Assembly: GCA_039028975.1 (NCBI GenBank)
Contig: JBCCHB010000195.1
Coordinates: 1-28,024 of the forward strand
Reading direction: 5' to 3'
From: JAHBNG01 sp039028975
GTDB lineage: Bacteria > Chloroflexota > Anaerolineae > Caldilineales > Caldilineaceae
DNA length: 28,024 bases
The notes under the pieces are model-generated. The model was not told the origin of the DNA. It saw nothing but the letters and a program-made list of their open reading frames with translations, and ran no database searches. Position 1 is the first letter of the stretch; every line of letters begins with the position of its first letter. Position numbers and translations under genes: made by a program. Below, one piece after another: positions 1 to 8,491 of this stretch.

Positions 1-80
1 ACCCAACTGGCGCCATGATGGAACGAAGTGATCGAATAATCGAGTTATATACTATAATGAACGCACTAGTATAATTGGGC

Positions 81-163
81 GTAAATCCTTGGACAGATAA
101 ATAGCTGACGCTCTCGACTTATTATCAGAATCGAATTTTACAGCTATTTATGCCAAGATTTAC
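81..163. repeat. Long imperfect hairpin (about 22 paired bases)
   Basis: Left arm 81-107 and right arm 141-163 pair as an outer helix (GTAAATC with GATTTAC, then TTGG with CCAA across one bulged C), a small internal loop (ACAG against G), and a perfect inner 11-bp helix (ATAAATAGCTG with CAGCTATTTAT). The loop is 33 bases (108-140). No T-run follows, so it is not a standard terminator. It may be a structured RNA, a MITE-like relic or a processing site. Confidence 0.6.
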
Positions 164-218
164 TAGAGAATAGCTTACCTGGGTGAGATAGTCCATTTTC
201 TTGATCACCTAATGGTTG

Positions 219-307
219 TTATACTGCGTTCGATTTGAAAATAGTTGTTTCCCTTTCGTTCTGTAAGAGTAACTAAGACAACTGTTTTCATACGGAGCTG
301 AGTATAA
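219..307. repeat. Dispersed intergenic hairpin element, copy 1
   Basis: The inner arms are 236-250 (TGAAAATAGTTGTTT) and 275-290 (AAGACAACTGTTTTCA), which pair with a few G-U wobbles. The outer arms TTATACT (219-225) and AGTATAA (301-307) also pair. The same arms, spacing and flanking words recur at 18134-18207 and in part at 21271-21360, which marks this as a member of a diverged intergenic repeat family and not a chance palindrome. Confidence 0.55.
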
Positions 308-489
308 GTTGAGCAGTTGAGTATCGACAGGTTACGGCAGCACCCAGATGATACTCACGGTTCAATAGCAATAGTCGACTGGCATATATCCAAATATATA
401 TTGTAGCTAGTCTGTTTACAACAATTTGTACCTGCAACTATATAAGCGCTGCCCATAGTGTTGAGATTTGGTAAGGAGTTACCTGCGAC

Positions 490-3400
490 ATGTATAACAC
501 CCAAGTTGACAGCCCTTCTCCATTTTGGACAGGCCTGACTCGTCTGGTAGAAGGTCCGATAGGTTGGATCGTTACACTGATTTTACTTCCCTGCCTGTTG
601 ATTGCAGCTCTGATGCTTCCTCCGGTTAGTCTACTGGACCGGTTAGAAGCATTTACGCTTACCCGGATAGGTGCCAGTGGTGGCGTCATTACAGATCCGG
701 ACGGTACCTTTATCAGCTTTCCTGCGGAAGGCGTCATCTCCCCCTTTGCAGCCGGTTTGACCAGCACACCTAGAACCGATTTCATCGAAGGTAAAGGAGG
801 AACCGAGATTTACAATGCCGCTCGCGAACTCCCTGACCATTTGATCCCGAAAAGCCCGATCTACCATGCTCAGGTAAGTGGAACTCGGCCAGAATCTGCC
901 ATTATTACAATCCCGATCCCCAATGAGAGCTTGCCCTACCAAACATTGGGCCTTTACATGTGGAGCGGCGAGGAATGGAGGCATGTACCTAATTTGGTGC
1001 TTGCTAGTCAGGATATTTTGGAATCTCGGCTTAACTTCGTGCCAGACTACTTTATGGTTATGCAAACCGTACCGGATTTGCCGGAGGCTGGCGCTCAGAT
1101 TGAATACGGCAGCCAACTTCCAGAGAACGCGGTTGTGGCCAGCCAAATGATCAGCGGACTTTTGCTCCGTGGTGACGGGGCATTAGAGCCGCCAGCTCCA
1201 CCCAATGTGGGTGATAATACGTTCCCCATAATGCGCAACTGGACAGGTGAGTCTTGGGCACCCATTGTGCGGACGGACTTACTGAATAATATGCTGGTTG
1301 ACATTGGCCAGCAAGACAACCAAGTCCAGGCGGTGGTAGAAACGGTTCTGCTCAATAATTATGCTGGTGCTGTGATCGATTACCGGGGTGTGGACGCCGT
1401 CCCCAGCGCAATGGGTGATTTCGTCTTTTTGATGAAGCGGATTGCGGAGCAACTTCACCAGAATAGGAAATCATTAATTGTGCGTGTGGAGGCACCAACC
1501 CAGATTTCGGCGGAAGAGTGGAATACTGGTGGCTTTGATTGGCGTGCCCTGGGTACAGTTGCCGACCGGATTATTGTGCCTGCGCCAGTAGATCCTCGTG
1601 CCTACGTTGAAAATGGCGCAATGGATGCCATGATGAGCTTCGCCACGAGCGAGATCGACCGCCGCAAGATTCAAGTTGAATTCACTGGCCAATCAGTAGA
1701 ACGTAGTGGTCAGTATCTTCTCCTTAAAGGCTATGAGCAGGCGCTTCAGCCACTGGCCAAGTCTGTCAGGGCTGATACGGGTAGTGATCAAATACAGCTG
1801 ACACTTGATAACTCAGATTTGATGAGCCAAGCCGTCTGGGATGAAGCGTTAGGGATGTATGTCTACACTTACCAGGACGACCAAAATCTGGAACGGACTG
1901 TCTATGTAGAGAGCGAGCTAAGCATGGCCAAGAAGCTCGCCATCTTGGCAAAATATAACATTCGCAAAGTTTCACTCCATGCACCGGCATCCAATGATAT
2001 TGATCCAAATATCTGGAACCTTCTACTGCGCTTCCAGCAGAATGAAGATTTGGGCGCAACGGTTGGAACAGGGCGCTTTGATGTCCTCTTCTCTGTCTTT
2101 GACCAAAATGACAATCTGATTGTCCAAGAAAAACGCCCAATTGATAATCCGATGCTGGTCTTTCAGGCACCTGAAATTACAGATGGGCTGAGTGCTCGAG
2201 CCACAATTCTGGGCGACGGTGGAGAACCATTGGTCCAATCCCTGAGCAGCGTATTGGGTGCGGTAAACCAGATTGCGTCGGCTCGCAGTCTAGAGGTTGC
2301 TGATGCCGGAGATGTTTCGGGTGTTGCCTCAGATGAAGGTGGAATAGAACTAGCCGCTGTTGAGGCTGATGGTCCGGCTGAGCAGGCAGACGAAGTGGTG
2401 GCAGCCGCTGCGGAGCCAGCGATTCTCTTCCCACAAGTTTCCACAAATCAGCTCATTAATGTTCGAGAAGGCCCTGGAACCAACTACAATATTTTGGGGC
2501 AGATTACACCAGGCAATAATTACCCAATCGTTAATAAAAATCCAGAATCGACTTGGTGGCAAATTGAAGTAGCCCCCGGCGAGAATGGATGGGTCATTGG
2601 TCAATTGGTCAGTGCGGCTGGGGATGTCAATACGATTGCTGTTGCCACCGATATTCCGCCGCCACCAGTGATACCCACGCCAGTCCCGCAACCAGAACCC
2701 GTTGCAGAAGAGCAGCCTGCCCCTGCACCGGTAGTTGCTGCTGGCGGTTCTCCACCACCTGCTGGCGGTATCCCCTTTGGCTACGGTGTTCAGGCCCATA
2801 TGGTTCATGCCGGCAATGAAGGGCTGGTCATGAATTTGACCCAGGGCATGAACTTCAACTGGATTAAGCAGCAGATTGAATGGAAGGTCTTTGAAGGCAG
2901 TCAGGGGCAGATTGACTTTGGCTCCTCAGATGGGATTGTGAATGCAGCCAATGCGGCTGGCATCAATCTACTCTTTAGCATTGTTAATGCGCCCCCTTGG
3001 GCTAGAGAGGCTGGGTTTGATGGTAGTGTGGGCGGACCACCAGCGGATCCAAATACCTTTGCCAGCTTCAACGGGGCAATGGCTGGTAAATATTGTGGTA
3101 CCTCAGTAAAGGCTATTGAGGTTTGGAATGAGCAGAATCTGCACTATGAGTGGGGGAACAAACCACTTAATGCCGCTGAGTATGTTGCACTCCTTGCGCC
3201 TTCCTATGCGGCGATTAAGGCCGCCTGCCCATCTATGTGGGTGATCAGTGGGGCATTGACCCCAGCAGGCAACAATGGCAACCTGGCCATGGATGATTTC
3301 ACCTATTTTGAGCAGATGTTCCAGGCTGGCGTAAACAATTATGCAGATGCCTTTGGTGCCCACCCAAGCGGCTATAACGTGCCACCGAGCAAGACGTGGC

Positions 3401-3810
3401 AGGAAGCGTGTGAAGCGATTCAGATTTCCGGAAACAGCTTTAACGGTGCCTGTGATTCGCCTCACCATTCATGGAGCTTCCGCAGTACGATGGAAGGGTA
3501 TCGAAACATCACAGAAGTCTATGGAGCATCCAATAAAGTGATCGTGCCGACTGAGTTTGGTTGGGCCGCAGGCGGTGCATTTGATCCCAGATATGCCTAT
3601 GCCAACGACAATGATTATAATGAACAGGCTCAGTGGACCGTTGAAGCTTACCAGATGATGCGAAATTGGGGTTGGGTGGGTCCCGCTATTTTGTGGAATT
3701 TGAATTTCCGCATGGTAGCAAATGGGACAGAGAAAGCTCAATGGGGTATTGTTGATCCAGGCGGTTCACCTCTACCCATCTATAATGCATTACGAGATAT
3801 GGGAAGATAA
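490..3810 (+). CDS. Membrane-anchored multidomain protein: GH18-like domain, SH3b and clan GH-A glycosidase domain
   Basis: 1106 residues. One transmembrane anchor lies at about residues 25-47 with no lipobox Cys, so the protein should be tethered with its bulk outside. Residues about 240-540 resemble a GH18-like barrel (GAVIDYRG around D297), but the expected catalytic Glu position reads Arg, so this part is probably not a chitinase. Residues about 645-712 form a bacterial SH3 domain (NVREGPGTNYNILG). A Pro-rich linker follows at 721-760. Residues about 762-1106 are a glycosidase-like barrel with the two glutamates expected for clan GH-A: E881 in VWNEQN (acid/base) and E1022 in PTEFGW (nucleophile). 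The start is the ATG behind TAAGGAG at 472-478. The last domain is closely similar to that of the next gene, so they are tandem paralogues. The substrate is unknown; the GH family (GH5/GH39-like) is inferred from motifs only. Confidence 0.8.
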   Translation: MYNTQVDSPSPFWTGLTRLVEGPIGWIVTLILLPCLLIAALMLPPVSLLDRLEAFTLTRIGASGGVITDPDGTFISFPAEGVISPFAAGLTSTPRTDFIEGKGGTEIYNAARELPDHLIPKSPIYHAQVSGTRPESAIITIPIPNESLPYQTLGLYMWSGEEWRHVPNLVLASQDILESRLNFVPDYFMVMQTVPDLPEAGAQIEYGSQLPENAVVASQMISGLLLRGDGALEPPAPPNVGDNTFPIMRNWTGESWAPIVRTDLLNNMLVDIGQQDNQVQAVVETVLLNNYAGAVIDYRGVDAVPSAMGDFVFLMKRIAEQLHQNRKSLIVRVEAPTQISAEEWNTGGFDWRALGTVADRIIVPAPVDPRAYVENGAMDAMMSFATSEIDRRKIQVEFTGQSVERSGQYLLLKGYEQALQPLAKSVRADTGSDQIQLTLDNSDLMSQAVWDEALGMYVYTYQDDQNLERTVYVESELSMAKKLAILAKYNIRKVSLHAPASNDIDPNIWNLLLRFQQNEDLGATVGTGRFDVLFSVFDQNDNLIVQEKRPIDNPMLVFQAPEITDGLSARATILGDGGEPLVQSLSSVLGAVNQIASARSLEVADAGDVSGVASDEGGIELAAVEADGPAEQADEVVAAAAEPAILFPQVSTNQLINVREGPGTNYNILGQITPGNNYPIVNKNPESTWWQIEVAPGENGWVIGQLVSAAGDVNTIAVATDIPPPPVIPTPVPQPEPVAEEQPAPAPVVAAGGSPPPAGGIPFGYGVQAHMVHAGNEGLVMNLTQGMNFNWIKQQIEWKVFEGSQGQIDFGSSDGIVNAANAAGINLLFSIVNAPPWAREAGFDGSVGGPPADPNTFASFNGAMAGKYCGTSVKAIEVWNEQNLHYEWGNKPLNAAEYVALLAPSYAAIKAACPSMWVISGALTPAGNNGNLAMDDFTYFEQMFQAGVNNYADAFGAHPSGYNVPPSKTWQEACEAIQISGNSFNGACDSPHHSWSFRSTMEGYRNITEVYGASNKVIVPTEFGWAAGGAFDPRYAYANDNDYNEQAQWTVEAYQMMRNWGWVGPAILWNLNFRMVANGTEKAQWGIVDPGGSPLPIYNALRDMGR

Positions 3811-3847
3811 TGCCCGTGTTTCGTCTTCTTTACCTTTAGAAGTTGCG

Positions 3848-3892
3848 CAGTTTGGAGGGGTTTGAACTTTCAACCTCCTCTGAGCTGTTTTT
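3848..3892 (+). terminator. Rho-independent terminator after the first glycosidase gene
   Basis: Arms beginning at 3848 (CAGTTTGGAGG...) and ending at 3887 (...CCTCCTCTGAGCTG) fold into a long stem with several G-U pairs and one mismatch, followed by five T at 3888-3892. It lies 38 bases past the stop codon and suggests that the first glycosidase gene is transcribed separately from the next two. Confidence 0.65.
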
Positions 3893-4192
3893 GTAACTGT
3901 GCATTGGCTGCGTAGCTCTTAATCTTGTTCTGTAGCCAATTAGGCGTCTAGTGCCGAGACGATCTCAGCTCTGTTTACCGCACTGTGGTCTGCCCTGAAA
4001 ATAAGTACCCGAGTATATGATATTCAGATTCGTTTTAAGTAGTAGCGTTTCCGAATCTTTAATATTGCAGGGAACTATTTTTACCCCCTATTGTTTTGTT
4101 TCTCCTCCACCCAACAACCGATCACGACCGACATGATCCGTGGTGCGACAAGTCCGCGTATCCTCCGACATGAAGAACAGCGAAGGTTTCTC
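3893..4192. other. Intergenic region between the first and second glycosidase genes
   Basis: Non-coding. It holds one further weak hairpin (ATTGGCT at 3903-3909 with AGCCAAT at 3934-3940). In-frame upstream starts for the next gene exist at 4091 (TTG) and 4133 (ATG), but they lack a ribosome binding site and would place charged sequence before the signal peptide. A promoter for the following two-gene unit is expected here, but I cannot point to it with confidence. Confidence 0.45.
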
Positions 4193-6583
4193 ATGAGCCC
4201 AAACTCATATACAAGTAAAAATAGAGCTCTTATTCTGGCTCGTCACCTATTCATTCTCATGGCGTTATGGATGAGCGGTGGTTGTACTTTTGCCCCTGCT
4301 ATGTCACCAGATGATCAAGAGGCAGCCAGCTTTCAGTTCCGATTGCTCAATACAGCCACACCTATGGATGTGGCTGTTGCTATAGTTGCAACCAATACAT
4401 CTGTACCGTTGGCTACATCTACCGCTTTACAAACTGCTACATCGACCACCGCGCCGACTGCTACATCGACTACCGCACCAACGGATACGCCGACTGCCGA
4501 ACCAACTAATACACCGACTACGGAACCGACAGACACGCCGACTGCTGAACCAACGGATACACCAACTTCTGAATCGACAAACACGCCAACTGACGAACCG
4601 ACTGATACCCCAACTGCCGAGCCGACAGATCCGCCGACTGCCGAACCTACAAGTACATCGGTTGCTGATTCAACGAATTCCTCAGGAGAAACAGAACCCT
4701 CGGGCCAATTGACCGTACGTGATCTGCTCCAGAATAACAATACATCAGAAGATGCTATAGAAGCGAATGCACTAGAAGAAACCACTCCTCAGGATTCCGC
4801 TTCTGGTGAAGAGGAAGTTGATGGCTCGTCTAGGACAGTTCTTCGGCTTGGCGATCTCTTGGACAGTGGGGACGAGGAAGCTGAGACAGGCGATGCAGAA
4901 CAGAGACAATTTGTCTCGATTGTGACGGACGGCCGCAATCTTAATGTGCGGCGCGGACCTGGCACAGGTTTTGGTATCCTGACCAGCATTGAGCCTGGGA
5001 TAGTCTTAGAGGTGGTAGAGACCAGCAGCGACGGGAATTGGTTACGCGTTGATATGGAGCGCTTTGGTAGCCAAGGGTGGGTTGGTATTCAATTTACTCG
5101 TCCAGCAGAGATACCGGAAGGTATTGAAGCCACTACATCGGCTACAGCCGTAGATGCTACGCCAACTGAAGAGGGTAGTACAAATGGTGCCAGCGAAACA
5201 AATGACATAGTGTCGACAGTGCCAATTGCCGTGACAGAGCCTGAAAATATGAATGTACGCAGAGGCCCTGGCACCATCTATGCAGTTGTGACAGTGGCAC
5301 CAGCAGGGACCCAATATGAGATACTAGGAGTGAATCCAGAGGGAGACTGGTATCAGGTTCGCATTCCTGACGTGGAGGAACCAGGTTGGCTCTTTGCACC
5401 CTTTACAGAGACCTTTGGCCCAGCCGATGAGATTCCCATTCTTAATGATGACGAGATTCCTGAACCACCCGAACAGGCTACTGCCGCAACAGAGACATCT
5501 GTGGTAGCAGGGCCATCTGTCGCCGCACCTCCGCCCTCTGGCGGTGGATTCTTTGGCTATGGACTGCAAGCCCATATGCTTGGTGGCGGTATCGATGAGG
5601 CCACCCATGCAACCCAAACCCTCGGCTTTAACTGGTTAAAGCAACAGGTGGAATGGCGTATCTTTGAAGGCAGCCCTGGAGCCTTAGACTTTAGTGAGCT
5701 ACGTCGAATTGTTGACTCAGCAGGTAGTCGGGGGATTAGCGTTCTCTTCAGTGTGGTCAATGCACCAGACTGGGCGCGAGAGGGTGGCTTCGACCCCGAT
5801 GTAGGTGGCCCGCCAGCCGACCCCCAAACGTATGCTAATTTTGTTGGTCGTCTAGCGGGTGACTTCTGTGGCAGCCCAATGAAAGCCATCGAAGTATGGA
5901 ACGAGCAAAATCTTCATTATGAGTGGGGAAACCGGCCATTAAGCCCTGTTGATTATATGAATCTTTTGCGTCCGGCCTATGCCAGCATCAAAGCTGCATG
6001 TCCAACTATGTTGGTCATCAGCGGTGCTTTGACGCCTACGGGGGGTAATGGCAACTTAGCCATGGATGATTTCGCCTACTTGGAAGGCATGTATCAGAAT
6101 GGATTGGCCGCTTATAGTGATGGAATTGGCGCACATCCCAGTGGCTATAATGTACCTCCTTCTGTCCGCCATGAGCAAGCCTGTACCGTCATTCAAGAGA
6201 CAGGAAATTTTTTTAACGGTGCTTGTGATAACCCACACCACTCCTGGAGTTTTCGTAGCTCTATGGAGGGATACCGCAACATCATGGTTGTCTATGGGGA
6301 TACCAACAAAAGGATTTGGCCAACAGAGTTTGGCTGGGCAGCAGGTGGCGCCTTTCACCCCGCTTATGCTTACGCAGAAGATAACGATTTTAATGAACAG
6401 GCTCGGTGGACAGTTGAAGCATTTACCATGATGCGTAATTGGGGATGGGTCGGGCCAGCTTTTTTGTGGAATCTGAACTTTCGTGTTGTAGCGGATGGCA
6501 CAGAGAAGGCCCAGTGGGGAATCGTGCGAAACGATTATTCTCCACTGCCAATCTATAGTGCTCTTCAAGCTATGCCCAAGTAG
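4193..6583 (+). CDS. Lipoprotein with two SH3b domains and a clan GH-A glycosidase domain
   Basis: 796 residues from the ATG at 4193, chosen because it gives a compact signal peptide ending in a lipobox-like SGGC (C31) and has GAAGG a few bases upstream. After the anchor Cys come a long Thr/Pro/Glu linker (residues about 75-158, built from TPTAEPTD-type repeats), an SH3b domain (about 239-306, LNVRRGPGTGFGIL), a second SH3b domain (about 341-409, MNVRRGPGTIYAVV) and the glycosidase-like domain (about 453-796). Candidate catalytic residues are E571 in VWNEQN and E712 in PTEFGW, 141 residues apart exactly as in the preceding gene. That gene's last domain is strongly similar throughout (shared LHYEWGN, HPSGYNVPPS and MRNWGWVGPA). 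It is probably displayed outside the cell through the flexible linker. It lies 30 bases before the next gene and is probably co-transcribed with it. Confidence 0.82.
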   Translation: MSPNSYTSKNRALILARHLFILMALWMSGGCTFAPAMSPDDQEAASFQFRLLNTATPMDVAVAIVATNTSVPLATSTALQTATSTTAPTATSTTAPTDTPTAEPTNTPTTEPTDTPTAEPTDTPTSESTNTPTDEPTDTPTAEPTDPPTAEPTSTSVADSTNSSGETEPSGQLTVRDLLQNNNTSEDAIEANALEETTPQDSASGEEEVDGSSRTVLRLGDLLDSGDEEAETGDAEQRQFVSIVTDGRNLNVRRGPGTGFGILTSIEPGIVLEVVETSSDGNWLRVDMERFGSQGWVGIQFTRPAEIPEGIEATTSATAVDATPTEEGSTNGASETNDIVSTVPIAVTEPENMNVRRGPGTIYAVVTVAPAGTQYEILGVNPEGDWYQVRIPDVEEPGWLFAPFTETFGPADEIPILNDDEIPEPPEQATAATETSVVAGPSVAAPPPSGGGFFGYGLQAHMLGGGIDEATHATQTLGFNWLKQQVEWRIFEGSPGALDFSELRRIVDSAGSRGISVLFSVVNAPDWAREGGFDPDVGGPPADPQTYANFVGRLAGDFCGSPMKAIEVWNEQNLHYEWGNRPLSPVDYMNLLRPAYASIKAACPTMLVISGALTPTGGNGNLAMDDFAYLEGMYQNGLAAYSDGIGAHPSGYNVPPSVRHEQACTVIQETGNFFNGACDNPHHSWSFRSSMEGYRNIMVVYGDTNKRIWPTEFGWAAGGAFHPAYAYAEDNDFNEQARWTVEAFTMMRNWGWVGPAFLWNLNFRVVADGTEKAQWGIVRNDYSPLPIYSALQAMPK
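4437..4660 (+). repeat. Degenerate tandem repeat coding for a Thr-Pro linker
   Basis: Units of roughly 12 and 24 bases encode TPTAEPTD-like octapeptides, varying at third positions and at some codons. The product is a flexible extracellular spacer between the lipid anchor and the SH3b domains. Such repeats are prone to length change. Confidence 0.8.
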
Positions 6584-6613
6584 TCTAACAAAATTTATAG
6601 AGGATTGTAACGT

Positions 6614-8419
6614 ATGTCGATGTCTGTATGCCCAACCAATGTTCAGCAGCGTTTGTCTCAATACCCAATTAAAAACGACCACAGTACGAGCAGATATTCC
6701 TATCTTTTTATAGTCTTCGTACTCATGATTGCTGTCGTTTCTGGCTGTGGCCGCAATCGACCCGAACCAACCGCGACACCGACTAAAACGGCTGAAGCAC
6801 CATCAGCCCAGACGGACTCTGGTGGCGCCGTGGCTGCGGCAACAGCTACGCCCATACCAGCCTCACAAGAGAGCAATCAGAACGAAGCCGAGGCTGCACA
6901 AGAGCCCAGTGTCATTGAACCCAATACCATTGAACCCAATACCATTGAACAAGATGAACCGACTACGCCATTAACGGCCGTTATTAACGCTGATCTGCTC
7001 AATATTCGTAGTGAGCCAACGTTAACAAGTTCCATTTTGCGAGAGGCTCGACGTGGCGAAGCATATGAGGTTGCGGGCCGTTCAGAAGACAATCAGTGGG
7101 CCTATCTAGCCACTGGCGGACAGTCGCTCGGATGGGCGGCAGTAGAATTTCTGACACTGTCGGGTGATTTGGCTGCTGTCAATCCGGTCGGGGGTGCGTC
7201 CACGGCTCCTGAACCTGAACCGAACCAGGATACGGCCACTGCTGAACAGCCCACTGCTGCGCCTCAGCCACCTGCAACAAATGAGACGACGGCTGCTTTC
7301 GCTCCAGCAACCATGAATAGCCCAGATTTTGGCGGCCAAGCCTTCCTCTGGTGGCGTGAAGAGATTGCCGACCGCGACTTGAAACTGATGCAAGAAGCTG
7401 GTTTCAACTGGGTAAAACAGACATTCGCTTGGGAGACCATCGAAGCACCAGTGAAAGGCCAGTTTGACTGGTCCATATCGGACCGAGTAGTAGCCCAAGT
7501 CAATGGGCGCAACCTTAAGTTGCTGGCTCGCCTTAGTACCGATCCGGAGATCAAGGTTAGATTCTGGGGCGGTACGCCACCAGGGAATGGGGCCGACTTT
7601 GCCGAATTTGCTGCTGCGGTAGCGAAACGCTATAACTGTGCAGCTGGTGCGGAAGGTTGTATTCATGCTTTTCAGATTTGGAACGAACCCAACCTGGCCA
7701 GGGAGTGGGGTAATGCACCGCCAAATCCTGCTCAATATGTGGCATTCTTACGCCAAACCTATGCTGCTATTAAGCAAGTTCACCCCAATGCGATTGTCAT
7801 TAGTGCTGGCATGGCCCCAACGGGAAGCAACGATGGCAATGCCATGCCAGATGATGTCTTCTATCGTCAAATGTATCAAGCCATGGGTGGGAACAGCAAT
7901 GGTTATTTTGACATGCTTGGTGTCCATGGCGCTGGTTTTGCAGCCCCACCCGATCTGGACCCTGGCGTGGCGGCTTCAAACTCACAGTATGGTGGGTATC
8001 GATTCTTCTCTTTCCGCCACGTTGAAGACATTCGACAGATCATGGTGGAAAATGGGGATACGAATAAGAAAGTTGTTCTGCTCGAATTTGGGTGGACATA
8101 TGATTCGGTGAATGCTGCATATAAATGGCACGGCGCAGATGCGGGGATTGATGCCTTTAAGCAGGGAGAGTATCTAAAAGGCGCTTACGAATGGGCTACG
8201 GCCAATTGGCAACCGTGGATTGGAGTGATGAGCTTATTGACCATGCCCAATTTGGATTGGTTGGAGGATGGAAATCCGGAGGACGAAGAACAGTACTGGT
8301 GGGCTATTCTGGATCCCAGCCCGATTGATCAACTCTACCTGCGTCCAGCGTATGTCATTCTCTGTGATCACTTCAATAAACAGAAAGGGCAGACCTGTAT
8401 CTACGCACCTAAAGAGTAA
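6614..8419 (+). CDS. Lipoprotein with one SH3b domain and a diverged clan GH-A glycosidase domain
   Basis: 601 residues. The ATG at 6614 follows AGAGGA (6598-6603). A hydrophobic stretch at residues 30-43 ends in the lipobox VSGC (C45), so this is a lipoprotein with a long N-region. An acidic, Ala/Pro/Thr-rich linker carries an IEPNT repeat (about residues 100-113). A single SH3b domain spans about 119-186 (LLNIRSEPTLTSSIL). The glycosidase-like domain covers about 235-601, with E358 in IWNEPN as acid/base and E491 in LLEFGW as nucleophile. It shares the plan of the two upstream proteins (FNWVKQ, REWGN, MAPTGSNDGNAM) but is clearly more diverged and has a different C-terminus. Thirty bases separate it from the preceding gene, so the two form a likely operon. 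The substrate is not known. Confidence 0.8.
   Translation: MSMSVCPTNVQQRLSQYPIKNDHSTSRYSYLFIVFVLMIAVVSGCGRNRPEPTATPTKTAEAPSAQTDSGGAVAAATATPIPASQESNQNEAEAAQEPSVIEPNTIEPNTIEQDEPTTPLTAVINADLLNIRSEPTLTSSILREARRGEAYEVAGRSEDNQWAYLATGGQSLGWAAVEFLTLSGDLAAVNPVGGASTAPEPEPNQDTATAEQPTAAPQPPATNETTAAFAPATMNSPDFGGQAFLWWREEIADRDLKLMQEAGFNWVKQTFAWETIEAPVKGQFDWSISDRVVAQVNGRNLKLLARLSTDPEIKVRFWGGTPPGNGADFAEFAAAVAKRYNCAAGAEGCIHAFQIWNEPNLAREWGNAPPNPAQYVAFLRQTYAAIKQVHPNAIVISAGMAPTGSNDGNAMPDDVFYRQMYQAMGGNSNGYFDMLGVHGAGFAAPPDLDPGVAASNSQYGGYRFFSFRHVEDIRQIMVENGDTNKKVVLLEFGWTYDSVNAAYKWHGADAGIDAFKQGEYLKGAYEWATANWQPWIGVMSLLTMPNLDWLEDGNPEDEEQYWWAILDPSPIDQLYLRPAYVILCDHFNKQKGQTCIYAPKE
6913..6950 (+). repeat. 15-bp tandem repeat inside the lipoprotein linker
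   Basis: CATTGAACCCAATAC occurs at 6913-6927 and 6928-6942 with a partial third copy to 6950, encoding IEPNT-IEPNT-IEQ. The copies are identical at DNA level, which suggests recent slippage expansion. Confidence 0.9.
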
Positions 8420-8491
8420 CGATTAAACAAACCAGTTATGGTGATTGTCACCTGACATCAATGAGCTATTTGAGCGCTATTCCTAGATAGG

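Larger units (their letters stand above)
1..489. other. Non-coding region upstream of the first glycosidase gene
   Basis: No convincing ORF is present on either strand. The stretch holds two separate long imperfect inverted repeats (81-163 and 219-307, listed separately). The start of the downstream gene is preceded by a TAAGGAG-like ribosome binding site at 472-478, about 11 bases before the ATG at 490. I see no clear sigma-70 promoter. Confidence 0.6.

Noticed and set aside
4333..4785. 150-codon minus-strand ORF rich in Val, Gly and Ser
   Set aside because: It is the antisense shadow of the Thr-Pro repeat linker in the lipoprotein gene.
8440..8452. GGTGA/TCACC mini-hairpin between convergent genes as a bidirectional terminator
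   Set aside because: Only five pairs with a 3-base loop and no T-run on either side.
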